From the NCBI GenBank assembly GCA_019843655.1, contig JACDQD010000129.1, positions 1 to 64,000 of the forward strand: DNA of 64,000 bases, in the 5' to 3' direction. The position numbers and the translations under genes were made by a program. Source of the stretch: Lethocerus indicus (lineage: Eukaryota > Arthropoda > Insecta > Hemiptera > Belostomatidae). This document shows, one piece after another, positions 1 to 10,368 of this stretch. Under the pieces are notes generated by a model. It searched no databases and was not told the DNA's origin. It saw nothing but the letters and a program-made list of their open reading frames with translations. How positions within the stretch are numbered: position 1 is the stretch's first letter; each line of letters starts with the position of its first letter.

Positions 1-3000
1 TCTATTCTAGAGGTCCCTCAGCCCGGAACTGTGTGTATAGCCCGGTAGTAGGGAAGCTAAAAGAGACATTTAGAAACAAAGATCATCCTGATATCATTAA
101 TATTAACGGAGATAGAAAAACGTCGGTACGGACCCCCGGGTGGTACCCCAAATCCGCCGTTTCTATTCTATAGTCCCCAGCCCGGAACTGTGTGTATAGC
201 CCGGTAGTAGGAAGCAAAATAGACATTTAGAAACAAAGATCATCCTGATATCATTAATATTAACGGAGATAGAATGACGTCGGTACGGACCCCCGGGTGG
301 TACCCCAAATCCGCCGTTTCTATTCTATAGTCCCCAGCCCGGAACTGTGTGTATAGCCCGGTAGTAGGAAGCAAAATAGACATTTAGAAACAAAGATCAT
401 CCTGATATCATTAATATTAACGGAGATAGAAAAACGTCGGTACGGACCCCCCGGGTGGTACCCCAAATCCGCCGTTTCTATTCTATAGTCTCCAGCCCGG
501 AACTGTGTGTATAGCCCGGTAGTAGGAAGCTAAAGAGACATTTAGAAACAAAGATCATCCTGATATCATTAATATTAACGGAGATAGAAAAACGTCGGTA
601 CGGACCCCCCGGGTGGTACCCCAAATCCGCCGTTTCTATTCTATAGTCTCCAGCCCGGAACTGTGTGTATAGCCCGGTAGTAGGAAGCAAAATAGACATT
701 TAGAAACAAAGATCATCCTGATATCATTAATATTAACGGAGATAGAAAAACGTCGGTACGGACCCCCCGGGTGGTACCCCAAATCCGCCGTTTCTATTCT
801 ATAGTCCCCAGCCCGGAACTGTGTGTATAGCCCGGTAGTAGGAAGCAAAATAGACATTTAGAAACAAAGATCATCCTGATATCATTAATATTAACGGAGA
901 TAGAATGACGTCGGTACGGACCTCCGGGTGGTACCCCAAATCCGCCGTTTCTATTCTATAGTCCCCAGCCCGGAACTGTGTGTATAGCCCGGTAGTAGGA
1001 AGCTAAAGAGACATTTAGAAACAAAGATCATCCTGATATCATTAATATTAACGGAGATAGAATGACGTCGGTACGGACCCCCGGGTGGTACCCCAAATCC
1101 GCCGTTTCTATTCTATAGTCCCCAGCCCGGAACTGTGTGTATAGCCCGGTAGTAGCTAAAGAGACATTTAGAAACAAAGATCATCCTGATATCATTAATA
1201 TTAACGGAGATAGAAAACGTCGGTACGGACCCCGGTGGTACCCAAATCCGCCGTTTCTATTCTATAGTCTCCAGCCCGGAACTGTGTGTATAGCCCGGTA
1301 GTAGGAAGCAAAGAGACATTTAGAAACAAAGATCATCCTGATCATTAATATTAACGGGATAGAATGGTCGGTGGACCCCCGGTGGTACCCCAAATCCGCC
1401 GTTTCTATTCTATAGTCCCCAGCCCGGAACTGTGTGTATAGCCCGGTAGTAGGAAGCAAAGAGACATTTAGAAACAAAGATCATCCTGATATCATTAATA
1501 TTAACGGAGATAGAAAACGTCGGTACGGACCCCCGGTACCCCAAATCCGCCGTTTCTATTCTATAGTCCCCAGCCCGGAACTGTGTGTATAGCCCGGTAG
1601 TAGGAAGCAAAGAGACATTTAGAAACAAAGATCATCCTGATATCATTAATATTAACGGAGATAGAAAACGTCGGTACGGACCCCCGGGTGGTACCCCAAA
1701 TCCGCCGTTTCTATTCTATAGTCCCCAGCCCGGAACTGTGTGTATACCCGGTAGGGAAGCAAAGACATTTAGAAACAAAGATCATCCTGATATCATTAAT
1801 ATTAACGGACCCCGGGTGGTACCCCAAATCCGCCGTTTCTATTCTATAGTCCCCAGCCCGGAACTGTGTGTATAGCCCGGTAGTAGGAAGCAAAATAGAC
1901 ATTTAGAAACAAAGATCATCCTGATATCATTAATATTAACGGAGATAGAAAACGTCGGTACGGACCCCTGGTGGTACCCCAAATCCGCCGTTTCTATTCT
2001 ATAGCCCGGAACTGTGTGTATAGCCCGGTAGTAGGAAGCAAAATAGACATTTAGAAACAAAGATCATCCTGATATCATTAATATTAACGGAGATAGAAAA
2101 CGTCGGTACGGACCCCCAGGTGGTACCCCAAATCCGCCGTATTCTATAGTCCCCAGCCCGGAACTGTGTGTATAGCCCGGTAGTAGGAAGCAAAGAGACA
2201 TTGAAACAAAGATCATCCTGATATCATTATTATTAACGATAGAAATGCCATGGAAATCCCTGATATCATTAATATTAACGGAGATAGAAAAATTGTTAAC
2301 TTCAAAAGTACCCAAATCCGCCGTTTCTATTCTATAGTCCCCAGCCCGGAACTGTGTGTATAGCCCGGTAGTAGGGAAGCAAAATAGACATTTAGAAACA
2401 AAGATCATCCTGATATCATTAATATTAACGGAGATAGAAAAACGTCGGTACGGACTGGTAATTCCCCAAATCCGCCGTTTCTATTCCTATAGCCCGGAAC
2501 TGTGTATAGCCCGGTAGACCCCCGGGTGGTACCCCAAATCCGCCGTTTCTATTCTATAGTCCCCAGCCCGGAACTGTGTGTATAGCCCGGTAGAGAAGCA
2601 AAAAGAGACATTTAGAAACAAAGATCATCCTGATATCATTAATATTAACGGAGTAGAAAACGTCGGTAATTCCTGGTGGTACCCCAAATCCGCCGTTTCT
2701 ATTCTAAGTCCCAGCCCGGAACTGTGTATAGCCTTAGGAAGCAAATAGACATTTAGAAACAAAGATCATCCTGATATCATTAATATTAACGGAGATAGAA
2801 AAACGTCGGTACGGACCCCCGGGTGGTACCCCAAATCCGCCGTTTCTATTCTATAGTCCCCAGCCCGGAACTGTGTGTATAGCCCGGTAGTAGGAAGCTA
2901 AAGAGACATTTAGAAACAAAGATCATCCTGATATCATTAATATTAACGGAGATAGAAAAACGTCGGTACGGACCCCCGGGTGGTACCCCAAATCCGCCGT

Positions 3001-4358
3001 TTCTATTCTATAGTCCCCAGCCCGGAACTGTGTGTATAGCCCGGTAGTGGGAAGCAAAAGAGACATTTAGAAACAAAGATCATCCTGATATCATTAATAT
3101 TAACGAGAGAATGCCGGTACGGAATTTTGCACCCCAAATCCGCCGTTTCTATTCTATAGTCCCCAGCCCGGAACTGTGTGTATAGCCCGGTAGTAGGGTA
3201 GCCAAAGAGACATTTAGAAACAAAGATCATCCTGATATCATTAATATTAACGAGAGAATGCCGGTACGGAATTTTGCACCCCAAATCCGCCGTTTCTATT
3301 CTATAGTCCCCAGCCCGGAACTGTGTGTATAGCCCGGTAGTGGGAAGCAAAAAGACATTAAAACAAAGATATTATTTATATTAACGGAGATAGAAAAATG
3401 ACGTCGGTACGGACCCCCGGGTGGTACCCCAAATCCGCCGTTTCTATTCTATAGTCCCCAGCCCGGAACTGTGTGTATAGCCCGGTAGTGGGAAGCAAAG
3501 AGACATTTAGAAACAAAGATCATCCTGATATCATTAATATTAACGGAGATAGAAATGACGTCGGTACGGACCCCCGGGTGGTACCCCAAATCCGCCGTTT
3601 CTATTCTATAGTCCCCAGCCCGGAACTGTGTGTATAGCCCGGTAGGCTAAAGAGACATTTAGAAACAAAGATCATCCTGATATCATTAATATTAACGGAG
3701 ATAGAATGACGTCGGTACGGACCCCAGGTACCCCAAATCCGCCGTTTCTATTCTATAGTCCCCAGCCCGGAACTGTGTGTATAGCCCGGTAGTGGAAGCA
3801 AAATAGACATTTGTGTACAAAGATGAAACAAAGATCATCCTGATATCATTAATATTAACGGAGATAGAATGACGTCGGTACGGACCCCCGGGTGGTACCC
3901 CAAATCCGCCGTTTCTATTCTATAAAATAGAGAGGTGGAAATCGAACTGGTGTGTAAAATGCCCGGTAGTAGGAAGCTAAAGAGACATTTAGAAACAAAG
4001 ATCATCCTGATATCATTAATATTAACGGAGATAGAATGACGTCGGTACGGACCCCCGGGTGGTACCCCAAATCCGCCGTTTCTATTCTATAGTCCCCAGC
4101 CCGGAACTGTGTGTATAGCCCGGTAGTAGGAAGCTAAAGAGACATTTAGAAACAAAGATCATCCTGATATCATTAATATTAACGGAGATAGAATGACGTC
4201 GGTACGGACCCCCGGGTGGTACCCCAAATCCGCCGTTTCTATTCTATAGTCCCCAGCCCGGAACTGTGTGTATAGCCCGGTAGTGGGAAGCAAAAGAGAC
4301 ATTTAGAAACAAAGATCATCCTGATATCATTAATATTAACGGAGATAGAAGTTACAAA
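1..4358 (+). repeat. Satellite A, type I, ~158-bp tandem array
   Basis: About 27 head-to-tail monomers; successive copies of CAGCCCGGAACTGTGTG begin at 20, 178, 335, 493 and 651, a period of 157-158 bp. Other landmarks in each monomer are TTTAGAAACAA, the block ATATCATTAATATTAAC and a GC-rich stretch with GGTACC and CCCGGG. Copies at the two ends are very alike, while 2,200-2,760 holds truncated and rearranged ones. The array runs off the left edge of the window. The small ORFs it contains on both strands are frame shadows, and no gene is supported. Confidence 0.95.
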
Positions 4359-6655
4359 TTTTATATAGTCCCCAGCCAACCCCAGTATTGCACCCATCAA
4401 ATGTATTTATGGAAAATTAGATGCCCCTAAACCCAGCAAAATCGAAATGGAGATGTTTTTGCCCCTAAAGGGAGGGCATATCGAAAAAAATCCTGCCCCG
4501 GTATCACCCACATATAGTCCCAGCACCCACAAGCCCCTAAAGGAGGAAGGGTAGGTTTTCCGCCGTTTTCTATTCTATCGGCCCTGGCACCCACAAGTGT
4601 ATTTATAGCTGATCGAAAAATAAGGTTTTCGAAATTTTCAGGCCCCCTAAAATAGAGAGGCCGGAAATCGAAAAATAAGGTTTTTCGAAAATTTTCAGAT
4701 ATCGGCCCCATATTGCACCCACAAGTGTATTTAATTGAGCTACACTTGCCCCTAAAAGGAGGGCCTTGAAATCGAAAAATAAGGTTTTTCGAAAATTTTC
4801 AGATATCGGCCCCATATTGCACCCACAAGTGTATTTATGTGAGCTACACTTGCCCCTAAAAGGAGGGCCTTGAAATCGAAAAATAAGGTTTTTCGAAAAT
4901 TTTCAGATATCGGCCCCATATTGCACCCACAAGTGTATTTATGTGAGCTACACTTGCCCCTAAAAGGAGGGCCTTGAAATCGAAAAATAAGGTTTTTCGA
5001 AAATTTTCAGATATCGGCCCCATATTGCACCCACAAGTGTATTTAATTGAGCTACACTTGCCCCTAAAAGGAGGGCCTTGAAATCGAAAAATAAGGTTTT
5101 TCGAAAATTTTCAGATATCGGCCCCATATTGCACCCACAAGTGTATTTATGTGAGCTACACTTGCCCCTAAAAGGAGGGCCTTGAAATCGAAAAATAAGG
5201 TTTTTCGAAAATTTTCAGATATCGGCCCCATATTGCACCCACAAGTGTATTTATGTGAGCTACACTTGCCCCTAAAAGGAGGGCCTTGAAATCGAAAAAT
5301 AAGGTTTTTCGAAAATTTTCAGATATCGGCCCCATATTGCACCCACAAGTGTATTTATGTGAGCTACACTTGCCCCTAAAAGGAGGGCCTTGAAATCGAA
5401 AAATAAGGTTTTTCGAAAATTTTCGAATATATTGCACCCACAAGTGTATTTATGTGAGCTACACTTGCCCCTAAAAGGAGGGCCTTGAAATCGAAAAATA
5501 AGGTTTTTCGAAAATTTTCAGATATCGGCCCCATATTGCACCCACAAGTGTATTTATGTGAGCTACACTTGCCCCTAAAAGGAGGGCCTTGAAATCGAAA
5601 AATAAGGTTTTTCGAAAATTTTCAGATATCGGCCCCATATTGCACCCACAAGTGTATTTATGTGAGTTACACTTGCCCTAAAAGGAGAGGCCTTGAAATC
5701 GAAAAATAAGGTTTTTCGAAAATTTTCAGATATCGGCCCCATATTGCACCCACAAGTGTATTTATGTGAGCTACACTTGCCCCTAAAAGGAGGGCCTTGA
5801 AATCGAAAAATAAGGTTTTTCGAAAATTTTCAGATATCGGCCCCATATTGCACCCACAAGTGTATTTATGTGCGAGCTACACTTGCCCCTAAAAGGAGGC
5901 CTTGAAATCGAAAAATAAGGTTTTTCGAAAATTTTCAGATATCGGCCCCATATTGCACCCACAAGTGTATTTATGTGAGCTACACTTGCCCCTAAAAGGA
6001 GGCTTGAAATCGAAAAATAAGGTTTTTCGAAAATTTTCAGATATCGGCCCTATTGCACCCACAAGTGTATTTATGTGAGCTACACTTGCCCCTAAAAGGA
6101 GAGCCTTGAAATCGAAAAATAAGGTTTTTCGAAAATTTTCAGATATCGGCCCCATATTGCACCCACAAGTGTATTTAATTGAGCTACACTTGCCCCTAAA
6201 AGGAGGGCCTTGAAATCGAAAAATAAGGTTTTTCGAAAATTTTCAGATATCGGCCCCATATTGCACCCACAAGTGTATTTATGTGAGCTACACTTGCCCC
6301 TAAAAGGAGGGCCTTGAAATCGAAAAATAAGGTTTTTCGAAAATTTTCAGATATCGGCCCCATATTGCACCCACAAGTGTATTTATGTGAGCTACACTTG
6401 CCCCTAAAAGGAGGGCCTTGAAATCGAAAAATAAGGTTTTTCTAAGAAGGGCCTTGAAATCGAAAAATAAGGTTTTTCGCCCCTAAATTTTCTAGCCTTT
6501 GAAATCCGAAAAGATATCGGCCCCATATTGCACCCACAAGTGTATTTATGTGAGCTACACTTGCCCCTAAAAGGAGGGCCTTGAAATCGAAAAATAAGGT
6601 TTTTCGAAAATTTTCTGATATCGGCCCCATATTGCACCCACAAGTGTATGTGAGC
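4359..6655 (+). repeat. Satellite B, type I, ~104-bp tandem array
   Basis: About 20 head-to-tail monomers of ~104 bp, marked by TTTTCGAAAATTTTCAGATA, CCCATATTGCACCCACAAG and CACTTGCCCCTAAAAGG. The first ~300 bp (4,359-4,650) are degenerate, and 6,440-6,520 is rearranged. Each monomer has an eight-base inverted repeat, CAAGTGTA and TACACTTG, around 11 bases, and another, CGAAAAA and TTTTTCG, around five bases. The ORFs on the minus strand are repeat shadows. Confidence 0.95.
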
Positions 6656-7519
6656 AACTTCGCCATTTTGAATCTCTTGCCTCCAGCCCGGAACTGAGTG
6701 AATAGTCCGGTAGTGGAATGCAAATGGAACGTTTAGAAACAAGCCGGGCTCTAATATCATTAATATTAACAAAGATAGTGAAATCCTACCGGACCGTCCG
6801 GGACTGGTGCGAAATTCGCCATTTCGAATCTCTTGCCTCCAGCCCGGAACTGCGTGAATAGTCCGGTAGTGGAATGCAAATGGAACGTTTAGAAACAAGC
6901 CGGGCTCTAATATCATTAATATTAACAAAGATAGTGAAATCCTACCGGACCGTCCGGGACTGGTGCGAAATTCGCCATTTCGAATCTCTTGCCTCCAGCC
7001 CGGAACTGCGTGAATAGTCCGGTAGTGGAATGCAAATGGAACGTTTAGAAACAAGCCGGGCTAAATATCATTAATATTAACAAAGATAGTGAAATCCTAC
7101 CGGACCGTCCGGGACTGGTGCGAAATTCGCCATTTCGAATCTCTTGCCTCCAGCCCGGAACTGCGTGAATAGTCCGGTAGTGGAATGCAAATGGAACGTT
7201 TAGAAACAAGCCGGGCTAAAATATCATTAATATTAACAAAGATAGTGAAATCCTACCGGACCGTCCGGGACTGGTGCGAAATTCGCCATTTCGAATCTCT
7301 TGCCTCCAGCCCGGAACTGCGTGAATAGTCCGGTAGTGGAATGCAAATGGAACGTTTAGAAACAAGCCGGGCTAAAATATCATTAATATTAACAAAGATA
7401 GTGAAATCCTACCGGACCGTCCGGGACTGGTGCGAAATTCGCCATTTCGAATCTCTTGCCTCCAGCCCGGAACTGCGTGAATAGTCCGGTAGTGGAATGC
7501 AAATGGAACGTTTAGAAAC
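6656..7519 (+). repeat. Satellite A, type II array
   Basis: Five to six monomers of ~157 bp clearly homologous to type I but diverged: CAGCCCGGAACTGCGTGAAT, TTTAGAAACAAGCCGGG, the same ATATCATTAATATTAAC block, then a region reading GGACCGTCCGGGACTGG. The copies are nearly identical to each other, so this subfamily was homogenised separately from type I. Confidence 0.93.
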
Positions 7520-7905
7520 CAGCAAGGGTCAAAAAATCGAAAATTTAGGATTTTCGAAAATTTTCCCAGATCGATCTCATATTCCACCCACAAGTGTACC
7601 AAAGTGAGTTACATTTGCCCCTGAAACGGCGGGTCGAAATTCGAAAATTTAGGATTTTCGAAAATTTTCCCTGATCGATCTCATATTCCACCCACAAGTG
7701 TACCAAAGTGAGTTACATTTGCCCCTGAAACGGCGGGTCGAAATTCGAAAATTTAGGATTTTCGAAAATTTTCCCAGATCGATCTCATATTCCACCCACA
7801 AGTGTACCAAAGTGAGTTACATTTGCCCCTGAAACGGCGGGTCGAAATTCGAAAATTTAGGTTTTTCGAAAATTTTCCCAGATCTATCCCATATTCGGTC
7901 CACAA
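7520..7905 (+). repeat. Satellite B, type II array
   Basis: Three and a half monomers of ~104 bp, a diverged relative of satellite B: TTCGAAAATTTTCCCAGATC, ATTCCACCCACAAGTGTA, TTGCCCCTGAAACGGC. It directly follows satellite A type II, so both families switch subfamily together in this part of the window. Confidence 0.92.
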
Positions 7906-8450
7906 TATGTCTATAGTCTCCAGCCCGGAACTCTGTTAATAGCCCGATAGAAGAAAGCAAAAAAGACATTTAGAAACAAACCGTGCCCTCATATCATTAA
8001 TATTAACATAGAGTGACATTTTCCGGGACCCTCCGGGAGGTACACAATTCCACCTTTTTTATTCTATAGTCTCCAGCCCGGAACTCTGTTTATAGCCCGA
8101 TAGAAGAAAGCAAAAAAGACATTTAAAAACAAACCGCGCTCTCATATCATTAATATTAACGTAGAGTGACATTTTCCGGGACCCTCCGGGAGGTACACGA
8201 AATCCGCCATTTTTATTCTATTGTCTGCACCCCGGAACTCTGTGTATAGCCCGATAGAAGAACGCAAAAAGATATTTAGAAACAAACCGCGCCCTCATAT
8301 CGGACCCTCCGGGTGGTACCCTAAATCCACCATTTCTATTCTATCGTCCCCAGCCCGGAACTGTTTGTATAGCCCGGTAGAATAAAGCAAAAAGGACATT
8401 TAGAAACAAAGATCATCCTAATATCATTAATATTAACGGAGATAGAGTGA
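7906..8450 (+). repeat. Satellite A, type III monomers
   Basis: Three to four monomers of ~158 bp related to types I and II: CAGCCCGGAACTCTGTTAAT, GACATTTAGAAACAAACC, ATATCATTAATATTAAC, and GACCCTCCGGGAGGTAC. The third copy lacks part of its centre, and the last (about 8,290-8,450) resembles type I. The run stops abruptly at the integrase remnant. Confidence 0.9.
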
Positions 8451-8455
8451 TATTT

Positions 8456-8900
8456 TGGGAAAAGTACCTGACGACGATTGATGGGTACTCAAGCCTAGCC
8501 TACACCCGGCGAATTAGGATTAAGACGGCGAGTGCAATCAGAACAATTATACAATTATAGCGTGCACTCGGCGACGGGTCAGAGCCCGCACGATTTGACC
8601 AATTCCCTCTCGGCAGGGGCGGGCGTGTCGGACAAGGTCGAAAAGACAAAGAGGGAAATGACCGACAGAGAGGACGCGGAAACGGAAGGGAATTTGCTCG
8701 AAGGAAGTGGTTTTCGGGAAGAACGCCTGCCGGCGCAGGAAAACGGATCGGCGGTATCCGGGGCCGTATCGGGTCGTACGGTTGTTAAAGAGAAACCGGG
8801 TACGACTGGAGAGGGCCGACAACCCCGACAATTCGGGGAGCGCCCAATAAGAGGAACAGTCCGCCGACGGATTCCCGATCTCGATCGCCGAACATTGTAA
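8456..8900 (+). pseudogene. Retroelement integrase remnant, internally deleted
   Basis: Two reading frames are fused. From 8,456 one frame reads a stretch containing KYLTTIDGYSS and IKTASAIR, the pattern around the first catalytic aspartate of Ty3/gypsy-type integrases, and it stops near 8,560. A second frame (GTG at 8,532, stop at 8,900) contains YNYSVHSATGQSPHDL, the pattern near the end of the integrase core, followed by an Arg/Glu-rich tail ending RRRIPDLDRRTL. The core between these blocks, where the second aspartate and the glutamate should be, is missing. This is a decayed fragment. The tail has a near-identical copy at 63,566-63,880. Family assignment is from remembered motif patterns. 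Confidence 0.7.
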
Positions 8901-9110
8901 ATAGTTAGGGACTCCTCGACGAGTAAGAAAAATTTTAGTTCGATTTTAATTTCGACTATAAATTGTTATTTCTTTTTGTTTGTCCGTGTGAGCAATGTTC
9001 CTGCCGACGCATGCGGAAGGCGAGGGCGGGATACTGCAAGCCGTGGAGGAACGAAAGGAGAGAAATCCTATGCCCGGACTTTAGGTTAAGAACATTGTAA
9101 ATAAGGGGTT

Positions 9111-9391
9111 TGTCAAATCTGGGGGCGAGGAGTCGTAAGGGCGGCTGTAAGCCCGAAGAGTATTAACATAACATCGACATAAAGATTTGACAAAGCCCTT
9201 TGTCGAGGAAAACCCTATGTATTTTGAGCCGGGCAGAACCCCGCCAGTCGATGTCCGAGTTTAGTTACTAGCAGTATCCCTGTTGTGCGTTTCGGTTTTA
9301 CTCTTATACTTCGGTATCGTTATAGTTGGCTTAATTTCATGTATTTCTTGTAATAAAGTTTGGTGTCTTTTTTAAAAACGCGTAAATTACA
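9111..9391 (+). mobile_element. Probable LTR or retroelement 3' end
   Basis: Downstream of the integrase tail, a purine-rich run (AATAAGGGG) is followed by a ~281-bp segment beginning TGTCAAATC and ending TTACA, with AATAAA at 9,352-9,357 near its end. This is what a 3' LTR would show (polypurine tract, TG...CA ends, polyadenylation signal). No second LTR is present in the window, so the call rests on position and termini only. GGGGTTTGTCAAATCT at its start is nearly the inverted copy of AGATTTGACAAAGCCC at about 9,185-9,200. Confidence 0.4.
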
Positions 9392-9409
9392 CCGCAAGAT
9401 TTGACTTAT

Positions 9410-9432
9410 ATATATATATATATGTATATAAG
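9410..9432. repeat. (TA)n microsatellite
   Basis: Short TA run interrupted by TGTA, just after the putative LTR. Confidence 0.85.
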
Positions 9433-9756
9433 GTTACATATACAAAAAAAACAGCGAGTTACTTACGGCCTATTGGAGGCCCTAATAATAAAAGGGAATA
9501 TATATATATGACGCCGAAATTTTTCTGCTATCGGACATCAGAATTTTATATATATTATTAAGAAATTTTAAAAAATAATATTTAAAATATTCCGTGGTAT
9601 CGGGAGGTGGGACGGCAATATGGCGGCAGTCCCAACCCCGATCTCTCCGCCGGTGACTCGATTCGAACTTTTTTCCCTTAAGTCCGTCGGATAAGTCGCG
9701 GTTTTTCGGCATTTTCGTCGGTTGCGATTTTCTGGGGAAAATTTTCCAGCCGCGAG

Positions 9757-9851
9757 ATGAACGATATCGGCCCGCCGCCGGCCAACTCCGCCGACCGGTC
9801 ACTACGGACGAAATCCTCTTCCACCTCACCGGCAGGCCGGAATCGCTGCAG
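9757..9851 (+). other. Candidate first coding exon, unidentified gene
   Basis: A GC-rich, CpG-rich patch (9,595-9,851) stands out from AT-rich surroundings. An ATG at 9,757 opens 31 codons (start MNDIGPPPANSADRS) up to CTGCAG at 9,851, followed by GTTTAT, a weak splice donor. Another frame over the same DNA reads DEILFHLTGRPESLQ up to the same point, so the frame is not settled. An earlier ATG at about 9,619 closes after 24 codons. The protein is not recognised. The link to exon-like segments at 10,258, 14,561 and 14,773 rests on strand and order only. Confidence 0.25.
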
Positions 9852-10186
9852 GTTTATTTCTATTTATTTAAAATAATTGTAATTCTTTAAATTCCGTCGG
9901 GAGAATTTCATTCGCGACGAAATTTGACCTCTGGACAAGGTTGGCCATTCCCCCCCACCACAACCCAACCCTTGGTTGGAAGGTTATGAAAGTTCCGGTT
10001 ATAGCATCAGTTTTTTCAATATTCTTCCTAATTATTGTATATATTATACAGAGAATACGGGTGTAACTTTAATGTCGGGGCTACGAAGGTCAAATTGTTT
10101 TCGCGTCGTAATCACTCTCTGAACCCGAAATAATAATTTGTTGTTTAAGCCTAATTTCGATCTAAGTAATCTAAGTAGTGTGTCTG

Positions 10187-10191
<5 letters not shown>
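9852..10191 (+). other. Unique AT-rich sequence, no gene seen
   Basis: Non-repetitive DNA between two exon-like segments. It contains a short poly-C run near 9,950 and no open frame worth reporting, and is consistent with intron sequence. Confidence 0.5.

Positions 10192-10227
<36 letters not shown>
10192..10227. repeat. (TA)n microsatellite
   Basis: About 18 TA units immediately upstream of the exon-like segment at 10,258. Confidence 0.9.
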
Positions 10228-10229
<2 letters not shown>

Positions 10230-10257
10230 TTTTATCGTTCGAATATTTCAGTTTCAG

Positions 10258-10368
10258 ATATGGATATCAGAACTGGTGCAGAAAGGCGCCGAATAAGTCG
10301 AATCTGCGATAACTTCGGAGCAGGTGGCCACGCTCCGGCAGGCTTTCGATCAAACAATTGTTGAGACC
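10258..10368 (+). other. Exon-like segment at the left edge of satellite C1
   Basis: Follows a plausible acceptor (GAATATTTCAGTTTCAG). The 111 bases equal 37 codons; in phase 0 they read WISELVQKGAE, a stop, then a stretch containing TSEQVATLRQAFDQ and ending VETG. The last third aligns with the conserved 60-bp block of the neighbouring 164-bp satellite in the same frame (AFDQTIVETG against CFGQKIDETG), so it looks like a diverged end monomer or the ancestor of that block. The in-frame stop argues against an intact exon in that phase. Function unknown. Confidence 0.3.

Noticed and set aside
478..3350. Minus-strand ORFs of 60-115 residues in satellite A
   Set aside because: The same shadow peptide is repeated at the satellite period and broken by indels, with no start context or family.
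1..8450. CRISPR array
   Set aside because: Monomers are contiguous with no unique spacers, and the genome is clearly eukaryotic.
10312..10345. EF-hand protein (TSEQVATLRQAFD)
   Set aside because: The resemblance to the helix before an EF-hand is short and no calcium-binding loop follows.
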